From positions 1 to 64,000 of the forward strand of contig NZ_NEGZ01000001.1 of the NCBI RefSeq assembly GCF_002127585.1: a DNA stretch of 64,000 nucleotides. The letters are read 5' to 3'. Below, piece after piece: positions 8,489-18,579 of the stretch (position 1 is the stretch's first letter; every line of letters starts with the position of its first letter). The notes below the pieces were generated by a model. That model was given only the letters and a program-made list of their open reading frames with translations. It ran no database searches and was not told the origin of the DNA. The position numbers and the translations under genes were made by a program. Source of the stretch: Janthinobacterium sp. GW458P (GTDB taxonomy: Bacteria; Pseudomonadota; Gammaproteobacteria; Burkholderiales; Burkholderiaceae_D).

Positions 8489-8524
8489 CAAAAAACCCGC
8501 CAAGCCTGAAAGCATGCGGGTTTT
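8489..8524 (-). terminator. tRNA-Leu terminator
   Basis: On the minus strand an AAAACCCGC / GCGGGTTTT inverted repeat (arms 8492-8500 and 8516-8524) runs directly into a T run. It lies about 33 nt past the CCA end of the tRNA. Confidence 0.75.
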
Positions 8525-8556
8525 GATATTTGGTGAGACCGTGTGATACATGATTG

Positions 8557-8643
8557 TGGTGCCGGGAGCCGGAATCGAACCGGCACGCTGTTTCCAGCGC
8601 GGGATTTTGAGTCCCGTGCGTCTACCTATTCCGCCATCCCGGC
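8557..8643 (-). tRNA. tRNA-Leu (CAA)
   Basis: An 87-nt class II tRNA with acceptor arms GCCGGGA / TCCCGGC and the leucine-type long variable arm. The anticodon loop CTCAAAA places CAA at the anticodon. The T arm contains GGTTCGATTCC, and CCA is encoded at 8557-8559. It reads UUG codons. A remnant integrase lies immediately downstream, making its 3' end a likely former attachment site. Confidence 0.95.
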
Positions 8644-8655
8644 AACGCGAGACGC

Positions 8656-8684
8656 ATTATCACTGATTTGTCACAATCCGGCAA
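8656..8684 (-). promoter_or_regulatory. sigma70-type promoter of tRNA-Leu
   Basis: TTGCCG (8679-8684) and GATAAT (8656-8661) on the minus strand are separated by exactly 17 bases and end 12 bases before the tRNA 5' end. Confidence 0.65.
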
Positions 8685-8790
8685 GTTTTTTGCTTGGCGT
8701 GTGTTTTGCATAACGTCCGGCAACGCTTATTTGCGGGTATCATCGGCGGTATTGCCGGCCCGATGCTGGCGCTGCATGCCGGCCAGACGC

Positions 8791-10761
8791 ATGAAATACA
8801 AGAAGATACGCGAAATTATCCTCGGCAAGCCGCTCGACCCGATGAAGGCTGAGACGCGCCATTCGATGGCGCTGGTGGCTTTCCTGGCGTGGGTGGGGCT
8901 GGGCGCCGATGGCTTGTCTTCGTCGGCATATGGACCGGAAGAAACCTTCCGCGCGCTGGGGCCGCACGCCCACCTGGGCCTGTACCTGGCGCTGGCCACG
9001 GCCGTCACCGTTTTCATCATCGCGCTGGCCTACAACCAGGTGATCGAGCTGTTTCCCACGGGCGGCGGCGGCTACCGCGTGGCCACCAAGCTGGTGGGAC
9101 CGTACCTGGGCCTCATTTCCGGCTGCGCGCTGATCCTCGACTACGTGCTGACGATCGCCATTTCCATCGCTTCCGGCGTCGACGCGCTGGCCTCGTTCCT
9201 GCCGCTGGGCTTCCAGCCTTATAAATTGTGGGCCGAGATGTGTTTTATCGGCTTGCTGATCATCATGAATTTGCGCGGGCTCAAAGAGGCGATCCAGATC
9301 CTGCTGCCCATCTTCATCGGTTTCGTCATCACGCACCTGGTGCTGATCGTCTACGGCGTCGTCGCGCACTCGTCGCACTTGCCCGAATTGCTGCCCGTGA
9401 CCATGGCGGAAACGCAGGCGCTGGCCGGCAGCATCGGCTGGGCCGGCGTGGCCGGCATGCTGCTGCTAGCGTATTCGCAAGGCGGCGGCACCTATACGGG
9501 CCTGGAAGCCGTCTCGAACAACGTCAACCTGCTGGCCGAACCGCGGGTGCGCACCGGCAAGATCACCATGCTCTACATGGCCCTGTCCTTGGCGTTCACG
9601 GCGGGCGGCATCATCCTGCTGTACCTGCTGTGGAACGCCACGCCGACGCCGGGCGAGACCTTGAACGCCTCGACGTTTAAAACCATCATCGCCAGCATGG
9701 GCCTGGGCGGCGAGATGCTCAACCAGGCGCTGCTGGTGATCGTGCTGGCCTTCGAGGCGGGCCTGCTGTTCGTCGCCGCCAATACGGGTTTCCTGGGCGG
9801 GCCGTCGGTGCTGTCGAACATGGCGGCCGATTCCTGGGTGCCGCACAAGTTCCGCTACCTGTCGACGCGCCTCGTCACGCAGAACGGCATCGTCGTCATG
9901 GGCCTGGCGGCGCTGGCCATCCTGTTCTGGACGGGCGGCAGCGTGACCTTGCTGGTCGTGCTGTACTCGATTTCCGTCTTCCTCACGTTCGCCATTTCCC
10001 TGTTCGGCCTGTGCCTGTACTGGCTGCGCAACCGCACGCCGGGCACGCACTGGCTGCGCCGCCTGCTGCTGTCGCTGGTCGGCTTCGTCATTTGCGCCGG
10101 CATCCTGATCATTCTGCTGGTCGAGCGCTTCATGCACGGCGGCTGGGCCGCAGTGCTGATCATCGCCGCCATCGCGGCCCTGTGCATCGCCATCCGCCGT
10201 CATTACCGGCGCACCAAGCAGGCCATCCTCGAAGTCGACGAAGTCTTCGCGCACCAGCCCTTCGGCGCGAACGTGGACCCCATCGTGCCCATCGAGCCGC
10301 AGCCGGACGCGCAGACGGCCGTGTTCATCGTCGGCACCTCGCGCGGCGGCGGCCTGCACGCGCTGCTGTGGGTGCAGCGCATGTTCCCCGGCCACTTCAA
10401 GAATTTTCTGTTCGTCAATGCGCGCACCGTCGATTCGCACGCGTATGGCGGCGAAGGGGCGATGGCGCAGATGCGCCAGGAAGCGGCGGACACGCTGGAA
10501 TTCTTCGTCGACTTTTGCCACAGCCACGGCATGGCTTCGTCGTCCTACCTGGGTTTCGGCACGGACGCCGTCGATGAAATCACCAAGCTGTGCGAAGCGA
10601 TCAATGAAGAATTTCCTAACTGCATCTTTTTCACCAGCAAGCTGATTTTTACCACCGATAACTGGTTTACGCGCGTGCTGCACAACCAGGCTTCGCTGGC
10701 CGTGCAGCGGCGGCTGCACCTGGAAGGCTTGCAGATGGTGATATTGCCGATGAAAGTCTGA
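8791..10761 (+). CDS. APC superfamily permease (KimA-like)
   Basis: A 656-residue inner-membrane transporter with about 12 helices in the first 480 residues. A soluble C-terminal domain of about 160 residues follows, beginning HYRRTKQAILEVDE and containing VFIVGTSRGGGLHALLWVQ. The amino-terminal block GKPLDP, then FLAWVGLGADGLSSSAYGPEE, fits the APC branch that includes the KimA potassium importer of Bacillus. The exact substrate (potassium or amino acid) cannot be read from the sequence. The soluble tail might hold a regulatory, perhaps nucleotide-binding, fold. ATG 8791 is used; an in-frame ATG at 8776 would add five residues. No clear ribosome binding site decides between them. Confidence 0.8.
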   Translation: MKYKKIREIILGKPLDPMKAETRHSMALVAFLAWVGLGADGLSSSAYGPEETFRALGPHAHLGLYLALATAVTVFIIALAYNQVIELFPTGGGGYRVATKLVGPYLGLISGCALILDYVLTIAISIASGVDALASFLPLGFQPYKLWAEMCFIGLLIIMNLRGLKEAIQILLPIFIGFVITHLVLIVYGVVAHSSHLPELLPVTMAETQALAGSIGWAGVAGMLLLAYSQGGGTYTGLEAVSNNVNLLAEPRVRTGKITMLYMALSLAFTAGGIILLYLLWNATPTPGETLNASTFKTIIASMGLGGEMLNQALLVIVLAFEAGLLFVAANTGFLGGPSVLSNMAADSWVPHKFRYLSTRLVTQNGIVVMGLAALAILFWTGGSVTLLVVLYSISVFLTFAISLFGLCLYWLRNRTPGTHWLRRLLLSLVGFVICAGILIILLVERFMHGGWAAVLIIAAIAALCIAIRRHYRRTKQAILEVDEVFAHQPFGANVDPIVPIEPQPDAQTAVFIVGTSRGGGLHALLWVQRMFPGHFKNFLFVNARTVDSHAYGGEGAMAQMRQEAADTLEFFVDFCHSHGMASSSYLGFGTDAVDEITKLCEAINEEFPNCIFFTSKLIFTTDNWFTRVLHNQASLAVQRRLHLEGLQMVILPMKV

Positions 10762-10848
10762 CGGCATCGATTCCAGCGCAAGAAGCGGAGTGCCGCGCCC
10801 GGCTTGCCGGCCTATCTTTTCCCTTTCAATCACTTGAAGGGGAAGCAA

Positions 10849-11613
10849 ATGTTGCAATTGGAAAACAAGGTCGCCATCATCACGGGCGCCAGTTCGGGCA
10901 TCGGCCATGCGGCGGCGCGGCTGTTCGCCCGCGAGGGCGCGCGGCTGGTGCTGGTGGCGCGCCGGCGGCAGGAACTCGAGGCGCTGGCGGCGCAGCTGGC
11001 GCAAAGCGGTGCGCAGGCCGTCGCCTGCGTGGGCGACGTGGCCGATGCGGCGTGCGCGCGCGGCGCCGTCGCGCTGGCGATGGAGCGCTTTGGCGGCCTC
11101 GATATCGCCTTCAACAATGCGGGCACGCTGGGCCCCATGGGCGCCACGCCCGAGGTCGCCATCGACGACTGGCGCGCCACGCTGGAGATCAACCTGACGA
11201 GCGCCTTCCTGGCCGCCCAATGCCAGCTGCCGGCCATGGCGGCGCGCGGCGGCGGCTCGCTGATCTTTACTTCAACCTTCGTCGGCCATACGGTGGGCAT
11301 GCCCGGCATGGCCGCGTATGCGGCCAGCAAGGCCGGCGTGATCGGCCTGACGAAGGCCCTGGCGGCCGAGTATGGCGCGGCCGGCGTGCGGGTAAACGCC
11401 CTGCTGCCGGGCGGCACCGACACGCCGATGGGGCGGGCAGTGGCGAATACGCCCGAGGCGCAGGCCTTCGTGGCGGGCTTGCATGTCTTGAAACGCCTGG
11501 CCACGCCGGACGAGATCGCCCGCTCGGCGCTGTACCTGGCGTCCGATGCATCGAGTTTTACCACCGGCACGGCGCTGCTGGCCGACGGCGGCGTATCCAT
11601 TCTGCGCGCGTAA
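10849..11613 (+). CDS. SDR family oxidoreductase
   Basis: A 254-residue NAD(P)H-dependent short-chain dehydrogenase. It has TGxxxGIG (TGASSGIG, residues 12-19), an Arg-rich end to beta2 (VARRRQEL, favouring NADPH), NNAG, catalytic Ser and the YAASK Tyr-Lys pair, then the PGGTDTPM segment. The N terminus MLQLENKVAIITG and the C terminus TGTALLADGG are typical of classical FabG-like SDRs. The substrate is unknown. An AAGGGGAAG box precedes ATG 10849. It stands alone and converges on the next gene across a perfect terminator. Confidence 0.9.
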   Translation: MLQLENKVAIITGASSGIGHAAARLFAREGARLVLVARRRQELEALAAQLAQSGAQAVACVGDVADAACARGAVALAMERFGGLDIAFNNAGTLGPMGATPEVAIDDWRATLEINLTSAFLAAQCQLPAMAARGGGSLIFTSTFVGHTVGMPGMAAYAASKAGVIGLTKALAAEYGAAGVRVNALLPGGTDTPMGRAVANTPEAQAFVAGLHVLKRLATPDEIARSALYLASDASSFTTGTALLADGGVSILRA

Positions 11614-11629
11614 CGCCTGCGCAGAAACG

Positions 11630-11660
11630 CCGACGGCCCGGGGATGAGCCGGGCCGTCGG
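11630..11660. terminator. bidirectional terminator
   Basis: Perfect 12-bp inverted repeat CCGACGGCCCGG / CCGGGCCGTCGG with a 7-nt loop, between the convergent SDR gene and the leftward gene at 11681. The T tract on the plus side is short (TGCTTT). Confidence 0.7.
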
Positions 11661-11680
11661 TGCTTTGCGCTAGATCAAAC

Positions 11681-12997
11681 TCAGTTGTGAACCGAGTTCA
11701 GCAGGCGCGCGATGATGTCGTGGTTCAGCCAGACGACGGGCGCTTGCGGCTCGGACATGGCGTGGAACATCAGCGGACCCGTGCCTTCCAGCACCAGCGA
11801 GCTCAGGTGGTCGGTGATCAGTTCCTTGCGGTCCTTGTGCAGCTTGGTGATGTCGTCCGAGGTGCCGATCATGACGTCGGCCAGTTCCGGCGTGTTGTCC
11901 ATCGGCCAGGCGGCGAAGTTGCGGAACTGCACGCTGGTGGCATCGCCATTGTAGGCGGCGATACGGTCGAGCAAGTCCTGCAGCGAGACGCCGTCTTCCA
12001 GCAAGCCCTGGCAGATTTTCCATTGCTCTTCGGCCCAGGCCGCGCCGCCTTCTTTTTTCAGCGCGTCGAGCAGGGGGAACAGCGACAGTTCCACGCCGAC
12101 GAAAATGTCGGACGAATTCGTGCGGATTTCCGGGCAATTGAAGACGGTGGCCTTGATGCCTTTTTCCCACGCGGCCTTGGCCACGTTTTCCAGGCGCATC
12201 TTGGCCAGGCCTTGCGTGTAGTTGCTGTAGGTTTGCCACTGGTACTTGCCGTCGATCAAGATCTCGGTGCCGTGGTAGCCGTAGGCGCTGTAGCGCACCT
12301 GGCCGCCCGATTGCTCGATGCGCGCGCGGATGGCGGCGCTGCCGTCGATCAGGTGCTGCAGGGTGTTGGCCGTGACTTCGTCGAAGTTCATCAGGATCAG
12401 TTTGCCCAGGTCGCTGTCGAGCAGGGCGCGCGAGGACATGAAGCGCTCGCCGCGGCCTTTATAAATACGGTTGGCAATCGCCAGGAAGACCTTGACCTTC
12501 GGAATGCCGCCGGCCATGGTGTGGGCGAAATAGACATTGCTGCCGTCAGGAATCAGGCTGTCCAGCTCGGCCATGGCTTTCGCCACGGAAGCGCTGAAGC
12601 GGGCGATGCCGGCTTCGCGGCAGCGTTCGATCTGCGCCCAGTCCAGCTTGTCTTCTTGCCAGCTTTTCAGGGTCATGTCGGCCAGCAGGGCCGTCGGCGT
12701 CGGTTCACCGGCCGGCGCGTCGAGGTCGAAACCGGCCATCAGCGGCACATTGATGATGCGTCCGCCCAGGTTGGCTTCGGCTTCGGCCAGCTCTTCCGCG
12801 TTCAGCGGGCGCAGGGCCAGGTTTTCATCGCGGCGGCCGACCGTCATGCCGACGATGTTCATGCCCGCCTTGCGCGCTTCGTCCAGCAAGCCATTCACAT
12901 AGCCGCGGCCGAACAGCTCGCCGAACAGCACAAAGGTGTCGCCCTTGCGGAAGATATTTTTTTGCGGGATGTCTCTCAGGGACGTGATCTCGGTCAT
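11681..12997 (-). CDS. conserved cytosolic protein, possible reductase, unknown
   Basis: A 438-residue soluble protein without signal or membrane segments. The N-terminal part (GDTFVLFGELFGRGYVNG, then MNIVGMTVGRRD) has the feel of a nucleotide-binding alpha/beta fold. Well-ordered central segments include FAHTMAGGIPKVKVFLA and SAYGYHGTEILIDG. I have a vague memory of similar betaproteobacterial proteins being labelled as an enoyl-ACP-reductase (FabMG) family, but I cannot confirm it and assign no function. It is monocistronic, convergent with the SDR, and has a normal GC-rich codon pattern, so it looks like a resident rather than an acquired gene. Confidence 0.7.
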   Translation of the reverse strand: MTEITSLRDIPQKNIFRKGDTFVLFGELFGRGYVNGLLDEARKAGMNIVGMTVGRRDENLALRPLNAEELAEAEANLGGRIINVPLMAGFDLDAPAGEPTPTALLADMTLKSWQEDKLDWAQIERCREAGIARFSASVAKAMAELDSLIPDGSNVYFAHTMAGGIPKVKVFLAIANRIYKGRGERFMSSRALLDSDLGKLILMNFDEVTANTLQHLIDGSAAIRARIEQSGGQVRYSAYGYHGTEILIDGKYQWQTYSNYTQGLAKMRLENVAKAAWEKGIKATVFNCPEIRTNSSDIFVGVELSLFPLLDALKKEGGAAWAEEQWKICQGLLEDGVSLQDLLDRIAAYNGDATSVQFRNFAAWPMDNTPELADVMIGTSDDITKLHKDRKELITDHLSSLVLEGTGPLMFHAMSEPQAPVVWLNHDIIARLLNSVHN

Positions 12998-13103
12998 GGT
13001 ATCAATTCATTCAAAAATTAGCAGGGCAGATGGCTAAACGCGCTGCCCGCTGGTTCAACATAGTGTTAAATTATGCGCCATTTCAGCGGGGAAAATCCTG
13101 TTG

Positions 13104-13122
13104 CGAATGATTCTCGTCTGGA
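13104..13122. promoter_or_regulatory. weak Fur-box-like sequence
   Basis: A GCGAATGATTCTC core matches the proteobacterial Fur consensus at about 10 of 19 positions. It lies in the 263-base gap between the unknown gene and polB, where I see no convincing iron-related gene. Could be chance. Confidence 0.25.
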
Positions 13123-13260
13123 ATGGCATCTTCTTCTTCATGCAGCTCTTATTCTTTCGCCAAGGCGTATTTTACGCTGCCGCGGCGCGCAGCGCCCGCG
13201 GACTGGCCCGGCAGGCGCCGATATTACCTCAGCTTGGCCGTGCTGGTCAGCAAAATTGAC

Positions 13261-15621
13261 CTAAAACAAATCCTGCTGGCCCGACACGAGGCGTGAAAAG
13301 TCGTCGCCCAGGAAGGGCAGTATGGCGTCGGCCACCGGCTGCAGCTGGCGCGTCAGGTAGTGCTGGTAGTCGATGGGCGAGCGCTGCGTCTCCAGCGGTT
13401 CCGGCCCCGCCACCGTGATCACATAGCTGATCCAGCCGCCGTTCTGGTATTGCAGCGGCCGGCCCTGTGCCAGGTTGTAGGCGTCCGCCGTGCGCGCCGC
13501 GCGCACATGGGGCGGCACGTTGCGCTGGTAATCGTCGAGCGGACGGCGCAAGCGCTTGCGGTAGACCAACAAGGCGTCGAACTCGCCGCGCACCGTGCGC
13601 GCCACGTAGTCGCGCACATAATCCTGGTAGGCGGCGCGCTGGAAGATGCGCCGGTACAGCTCTTGCTGGAATTGCTGCGCCAGCGGCGTCCAGTCGCTGC
13701 GCACCGTTTCCAGGCCCTTGTAGACCATGTCCTCGCTGCCGTCCGGCTTGCCCACGAGACCCGCGTAGCGTTTCTTGCTGCCTTCTTCCGAGCCGCGGAT
13801 GGTGGGCATCAGGAAACGCCGGTAATGCGTCTCGAATTCCAGTTCCAGCGCATTGTCGAGGCCGAACTCCTCGCGCAGGTGGCGTTCCCACCAGGCGTTC
13901 ACATGCGCCACCAGGGCGCGGCCGATCTTGCCCGCCTCTTCATCCGTATGCGCCGTTTTCAGCCACACGAAGGTGGAATCCGTATCGCCATAGATGACCT
14001 GATAACCCTGCCCGGTGATCAGCTCGCGCGTGCGGTGCATGATGTCGTGGCCGCGCAGGGTGATCGACGAAGCCAGGCGCGGATCGAAAAAGCGGCAGCC
14101 GCTGGACCCCAGCACGCCGTAGAACGCGTTCATGATGATTTTCAAGGCTTGCGACAGCGGCGCGTTGCGCTCGCGCTTGGCCGCCTCGCGGCCCTGCCAC
14201 ACCTGTTGCACGATGGCGGGCAGGCAATGTTTCACGCGCGAAAACTGCGCGCCCCGGTAGCCGGGCACCGTATCGGCCTCATCGCCGTTCGTGCCCACCA
14301 CCAGCCCCACGGGATCGATCAGGAAAGTGCGGATGATGGACGGGTACAGGCTTTTGTAGTCGAGCACGAGCACGGAGTCGTACAGGCCCGACTGGGAATC
14401 CATGACGAAGCCGCCGGGGCTGTTGTCGCCGGAGACATCGCCCAGGTTGGGCGCCACGTAACCTTGCCGGTGCATCAGCGGCAGATACAGGTGTTCAAAC
14501 GCGGCCACGGAGCCGCCGCTGCGGTCGGCCGCCAGCCCCGTCACGCTGGCCCGTTCCAGCAAAAAAGTCAGCAATTCCGTCTTGGCGAAGATGCGCGTGA
14601 CCAGCTCGCAATCCTTGAGGTTGTAGCGCGCCAGCGCGGGCTTGTCTTCACGGAAACGCCGGTCGATCTCGGCCATGCGCTGGTAGGGATTGTCGATGGA
14701 CTTGCCTTCTCCCAAGAGCGTCTGCGCCACGTTTTCCAGGCTGAACGAGGAAAAGTTCCACGTCGCCGACCTGAGCGCTTCGATGCCGTCGATGATCAGC
14801 CGTCCCGCGGCGGCGGCAAAATAGTGTTCCTGCCTGCCGCCATGTTCGCGCCATTCCATCACGGCGCCGCCGCGGCCCAGTTTCAAGGGCACTTGATAAC
14901 GCTCAGCATGTTCCTTGAGCACGCGCAAGTCGAACTGCACCAGGTTCCAGCCGATGATGGCGTCCGGATCGTGGCGCTCCATCCAGGTGTTCAGGCGCTC
15001 GAGGATCTGTGCGCGCGTGTCGCAGTATTCGAGGTCGAAATCGAGCGTTTCATTGCCGCCGTTTGGCGGCCCCAGCATGTAGACCTGGCGCTGGCCGCAG
15101 CCTTCCAGGGCCAGCGAGTACAGCTCGCCATGGGCCGTCGTCTCGATGTCGAGCGAGGCCAGTTTCAAGCCTGGCCGGTAGCCGGGCGCCGGTTTCAGCT
15201 GCACTTCCTGCCCGGCTTCTCCATTGACGCTCACCGGCGCCGTAATAAAACGCTCCATCAGGTAGCGCTCGGGCGGGCGGATGTCGGCTTCGTACACGTC
15301 GACGCCGTGCGCGCGCAGCTGCTTTTCCAGCTTCAGCAAGTGCCGGTATTGCTTGCAGTACAGACCCAGCACGGGGCGATGATGAAAGTCGCACAGCGAC
15401 AGGGGGCGCAGCTCCGCGTGGCGCTCGCCGCGCAGCAGCCGTTCCGCCTGTTCGCGCTGCTCCATGGGAATGAAGGCAACCGACGTCTGCACGGGCAGGC
15501 GCACATGGCGGGGGCCGGCGTCCGTGGCCAGCCAGAAATCGACCTCCGTGCCGTCGCGGGTATCGCGCCAGTGGCGGGTGAGGATAAAGCCCTGTGCGGG
15601 AGGGGATGCTGTGCTGTCCAT
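13261..15621 (-). CDS. polB: DNA polymerase II
   Basis: Family B DNA polymerase, 786 residues (Escherichia coli Pol II has 783). The 3'-5' exonuclease has ExoI ASLDIETT, Exo[13 protein letters not shown] and Exo[14 protein letters not shown]. The polymerase domain has motif [11 protein letters not shown], motif [14 protein letters not shown], motif C YGDTDSTF and KKRYAG. The C terminus ends SGQQDLF, a beta-clamp-binding peptide of the QxxLF type. Pol II restarts and bypasses damaged template and is SOS-induced in Escherichia coli. I found no convincing LexA box in the short divergent region shared with the acyl-CoA synthetase gene. All catalytic aspartates appear intact. Confidence 0.96.
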   Translation of the reverse strand: MDSTASPPAQGFILTRHWRDTRDGTEVDFWLATDAGPRHVRLPVQTSVAFIPMEQREQAERLLRGERHAELRPLSLCDFHHRPVLGLYCKQYRHLLKLEKQLRAHGVDVYEADIRPPERYLMERFITAPVSVNGEAGQEVQLKPAPGYRPGLKLASLDIETTAHGELYSLALEGCGQRQVYMLGPPNGGNETLDFDLEYCDTRAQILERLNTWMERHDPDAIIGWNLVQFDLRVLKEHAERYQVPLKLGRGGAVMEWREHGGRQEHYFAAAAGRLIIDGIEALRSATWNFSSFSLENVAQTLLGEGKSIDNPYQRMAEIDRRFREDKPALARYNLKDCELVTRIFAKTELLTFLLERASVTGLAADRSGGSVAAFEHLYLPLMHRQGYVAPNLGDVSGDNSPGGFVMDSQSGLYDSVLVLDYKSLYPSIIRTFLIDPVGLVVGTNGDEADTVPGYRGAQFSRVKHCLPAIVQQVWQGREAAKRERNAPLSQALKIIMNAFYGVLGSSGCRFFDPRLASSITLRGHDIMHRTRELITGQGYQVIYGDTDSTFVWLKTAHTDEEAGKIGRALVAHVNAWWERHLREEFGLDNALELEFETHYRRFLMPTIRGSEEGSKKRYAGLVGKPDGSEDMVYKGLETVRSDWTPLAQQFQQELYRRIFQRAAYQDYVRDYVARTVRGEFDALLVYRKRLRRPLDDYQRNVPPHVRAARTADAYNLAQGRPLQYQNGGWISYVITVAGPEPLETQRSPIDYQHYLTRQLQPVADAILPFLGDDFSRLVSGQQDLF

Positions 15622-15774
15622 GCCTGTCGTGTCGGTATCGTGCGCCGGGAGTGTGCACCGGCCTGCACATTACAGCAAGCCACTGCCGGGCGGGTGCGGT
15701 TGCGGCTATAATTTTTGCTATTGATGTCTATCACCACAAGAAGAGCGCTGAAGCGCCATCATCCTGGAGACGGT

Positions 15775-17454
15775 ATGCAAGCAATGAGTTATGTACACGG
15801 CGCCCACGAGACGCCGTTGATCGGCGAAACGATAGGCGCCTACCTGGACGGCGTCGCCGCCCGCCACGGCCAGCACGACGCCCTGATCGTGGCGCACCAG
15901 AACGTGCGCTGGACGTATCTGGAGTTCCAGCAGCGCGTGCACCGCCTGGCTGCCGGCTTGCTGAAGCTGGGCTTGCAGCCGGGCGACCGGGTCGGCATCT
16001 GGTCGCAAAACTGCGCCGAATGGGTGCTGACCCAGTTTGCCACGGCGAAAGCCGGTTTGATCATGGTCAACATCAACCCCGCCTACCGCCGTTCGGAACT
16101 CGAATACGTGCTCGACAAGGTGCAGTGCAGCGCGCTGATCCTGTCGCCCAGCTTCAAGTCCAGCGACTACCTGGCCATCGTGCAGGACGTGGTGCCGGAA
16201 ATCGCCCGTTCGCGCGCCGGCGCCCTGCAATCGCCGCGCCTGCCGCAATTGCGCCACGTCATCCGCCTGGGGACGGCCGCCACGCCGGGCATGCACAACT
16301 TCGACGCCATGATGGACGGCATCACGGACGCCGACCTGGCGCGCCTGCAAGAAGTGAGCGCCACCGTGCAGTTTGACGACGCCGTCAACATTCAGTTCAC
16401 TTCCGGCACCACGGGCGCGCCCAAGGGCGCCACCTTGACGCACCACAATATCCTGAACAACGGCTTTTTCATCGGCGAGGCCATGCGCCTGACGCAGCAG
16501 GACCGCTTGTGCATCCCCGTGCCCCTGTACCACTGTTTCGGCATGGTGCTGGGCAACCTGGCCTGCGTCACGCATGGCGCGGCCATGGTGTTTCCCGGCG
16601 AAGGCTTCGACCCGAAGGCCGTGCTGGAAACGGTGCAGGCCGAGCGCTGCACGGGCTTGCATGGCGTGCCGACCATGTTCATCGCCATCCTCGATCATCC
16701 TGATTTCAAGCAATACGATCTGTCGAACTTGCGCACCGGCATCATGGCGGGCTCGCCCTGCCCGATGGAAGTCATGACGAGGGTCATCGAGTTGATGCAC
16801 ATGGCGGAAATCACGATTGCGTATGGCATGACGGAAACATCGCCCGTCAGCTTCCAGACGGCGATCGAAGACCCGCGCGAGATGCGTGTCTCGTCCATCG
16901 GCCGCGTCCACCCGCACCTGGAAGTGAAAATCATCGATGCGGAAGGCCGTATCGTGCCGCGCGGCGAAAAGGGCGAGTTGCTCACGCGCGGCTATTCCGT
17001 GATGCAGGGCTACTGGGGCGACCCTGAAAAAACAGCCGAAGCCATCGACGCGGCGCGCTGGATGCACACGGGCGACCTGGCCGTCATCGACGAGAACGGC
17101 TTTTGCAGCATCGTCGGGCGCTCGAAGGACATGGTCATCCGCGGCGGCGAAAACATCTATCCGCGCGAGGTCGAGGAATTCCTGTACCGCCACCCGAGCG
17201 TGCTCGACGTCCAATGCGTGGGCGTGCCGGACGCCAGGTACGGCGAAGAACTGTGCGCCTGCATCATCCTGCGCCCGGGCACGCAGGCCACCAGCGAGGA
17301 TATCCGCGCCTTTTGCGACGGGCAGATCGCCTATTACAAAATTCCCCGCTATGTGCGCTTCGTCGAGGAATTCCCCATGACGGTGACGGGCAAGATACAG
17401 AAATATGTATTGCGCAAGCAGGTGGCGACGGACCTGGGACTGAGCGCGGATTAA
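15775..17454 (+). CDS. AMP-forming fatty acyl-CoA synthetase
   Basis: A 559-residue ANL-superfamily enzyme that activates a fatty acid with ATP and CoA. It has the P-loop-like [21 protein letters not shown], the [13 protein letters not shown] hinge region, [16 protein letters not shown], and the C-terminal catalytic lysine in [13 protein letters not shown]. The overall pattern resembles medium/long-chain acyl-CoA synthetases used as FadD-like enzymes. The chain-length preference is not deducible. ATG 15775 follows GGAGA at a short spacing; a second in-frame ATG sits nine bases later. Divergent from polB. Confidence 0.9.
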   Translation: MQAMSYVHGAHETPLIGETIGAYLDGVAARHGQHDALIVAHQNVRWTYLEFQQRVHRLAAGLLKLGLQPGDRVGIWSQNCAEWVLTQFATAKAGLIMVNINPAYRRSELEYVLDKVQCSALILSPSFKSSDYLAIVQDVVPEIARSRAGALQSPRLPQLRHVIRLGTAATPGMHNFDAMMDGITDADLARLQEVSATVQFDDAVNIQFTSGTTGAPKGATLTHHNILNNGFFIGEAMRLTQQDRLCIPVPLYHCFGMVLGNLACVTHGAAMVFPGEGFDPKAVLETVQAERCTGLHGVPTMFIAILDHPDFKQYDLSNLRTGIMAGSPCPMEVMTRVIELMHMAEITIAYGMTETSPVSFQTAIEDPREMRVSSIGRVHPHLEVKIIDAEGRIVPRGEKGELLTRGYSVMQGYWGDPEKTAEAIDAARWMHTGDLAVIDENGFCSIVGRSKDMVIRGGENIYPREVEEFLYRHPSVLDVQCVGVPDARYGEELCACIILRPGTQATSEDIRAFCDGQIAYYKIPRYVRFVEEFPMTVTGKIQKYVLRKQVATDLGLSAD

Positions 17455-17472
17455 GTTTTTCGCCGGCACATA

Positions 17473-17510
17473 AAAAAACACCGGGACGCTCGCGCGGCCC
17501 GGTGTTTTTT
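17473..17510. terminator. bidirectional terminator
   Basis: AAAAAACACCGGG / CCCGGTGTTTTTT inverted repeat with A tract before and T tract after. It serves the acyl-CoA synthetase gene (rightward) and the PEP-CTERM gene (leftward). Confidence 0.85.
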
Positions 17511-17528
17511 ATTGATATAGCGTAAAGC

Positions 17529-18509
17529 TCAGGCCATCGCGGCTTGCGGCGCGCGCGCTGGCGTGCGGCGGCGCATGAAGGCCAGCAAGCCCAGGCCTGC
17601 CAGCAGCATGGCATAGGTGCCGGGTTCCGGTACGGCCGACACGTTTACGGTGTTGAAGCCGGAGCCGTTCATCGAGACGTGGCCATAATTGATGGAGCTG
17701 ACCGAATTGGCGACCAGGGTGCCGTTCATGCTGCCCGAACCCGAGAACGCGCTGTGCGGCGCGAGGATGCTGCCGTTGATGCCAACATTGTTCAGGCTGG
17801 TGGTGGTGGCATTGGCAAAGTTGAACAAGGTGCGGTCGGCGAAGGCGCCGAAATTGTCGAAGCCGCCGCTCATGGTGATGTTGGTGGCCGTGCCGTTGAT
17901 GATGATGCTGGCCGTGCTTTTCAGCGAAGACAGGTCCAGGGTCAGGTTATGCAGATTCGACGCATCGATGTTGAAAATGTTCACGTCGGCGTTGACGTTG
18001 CCTACCAGGGTCATGTTGCCGTATTGCGAAATCACGGTACCGTTCGACTGCAGCTTGGCCACGTCGCCCGACAGCGTCGTCAATTGTTGCTGGGCTGCCG
18101 CAAAGTTCAGGGTGGAGGCATTGCCTTTGCTAATGTTGTCTTTTGGGAACCATTGTGGCGCCGTCAGCGTGGCGTTGGGATTGCTGACGCCATATACGGC
18201 CGAACCGCCAAGCGTACCCCAGCCCGTGTTCAGGTTGCCGCCAGCGACGATGGCGTTGCTGGCGCTGCCTGGCTTCTTGCTCGTGCCGACGTTGTAGTTG
18301 TCCAGGTAGATATTGCCGCCAGCGGCAATGCTGCCGCCGACGCTGGTAAAGCCTGTGGCCGAGCTGCTGCCGATGTTGCCGAAGATAAAGGCGGAATAAC
18401 CATTGGCAACGCCGAGGTCGATCACGGTCGCTTGCGCCGAGGCGCTGAAGGAAAAGGCGAACAGGGCGGCGCTGATGAGCGGCAAGGTACGGGCGGAAAA
18501 TAATTTCAT
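17529..18509 (-). CDS. choice-of-anchor A protein with PEP-CTERM sorting tail
   Basis: A 326-residue exported protein. It has a signal peptide (MKLFSARTLPLISAALFAFS, cleaved after a following SASA) and a choice-of-anchor A domain (about 30-290) with repeated IAAGGN / AGGNL motifs and many Asn, Gly, Ser and Thr. The C terminus is a PEP-CTERM signal: VPEPGTYAML, a hydrophobic helix, then RRR. PEP-CTERM proteins are processed by exosortase at the inner membrane and linked to exopolysaccharide export and biofilm or floc formation. No exosortase gene is in this window, so processing would rely on one elsewhere. Ser/Thr/Asn richness suits a glycosylated surface protein. Confidence 0.9.
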   Translation of the reverse strand: MKLFSARTLPLISAALFAFSFSASAQATVIDLGVANGYSAFIFGNIGSSSATGFTSVGGSIAAGGNIYLDNYNVGTSKKPGSASNAIVAGGNLNTGWGTLGGSAVYGVSNPNATLTAPQWFPKDNISKGNASTLNFAAAQQQLTTLSGDVAKLQSNGTVISQYGNMTLVGNVNADVNIFNIDASNLHNLTLDLSSLKSTASIIINGTATNITMSGGFDNFGAFADRTLFNFANATTTSLNNVGINGSILAPHSAFSGSGSMNGTLVANSVSSINYGHVSMNGSGFNTVNVSAVPEPGTYAMLLAGLGLLAFMRRRTPARAPQAAMA

Positions 18510-18579
18510 GGACTATCTCATAGTGAATTGGGGGACGAATCGGGCGGGAAAGCAAGACACCGCCATCGCGCAGGCCGCT

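Noticed and set aside
8270-8509. A 79-codon plus-strand ORF near the tRNA
   Set aside because: Antisense to the integrase remnant, which has a ribosome binding site and family motif. The plus-strand frame has neither and runs into the tRNA terminator.
13107-13259. A 50-codon hydrophobic ORF (MILVWNGIFFFMQLLFFRQG)
   Set aside because: No ribosome binding site at proper spacing, start codon inside the weak Fur-like sequence, low-quality tail. Kept only as a note.
13360-15711. A 783-codon open frame on the plus strand
   Set aside because: Antisense to polB, which shows every family B polymerase motif.
15622-15774. LexA box before polB
   Set aside because: I looked for CTGT-N8-ACAG-like sites; the best candidate (CTGTAATGTGCAG) has the wrong spacing. 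No SOS box claimed.
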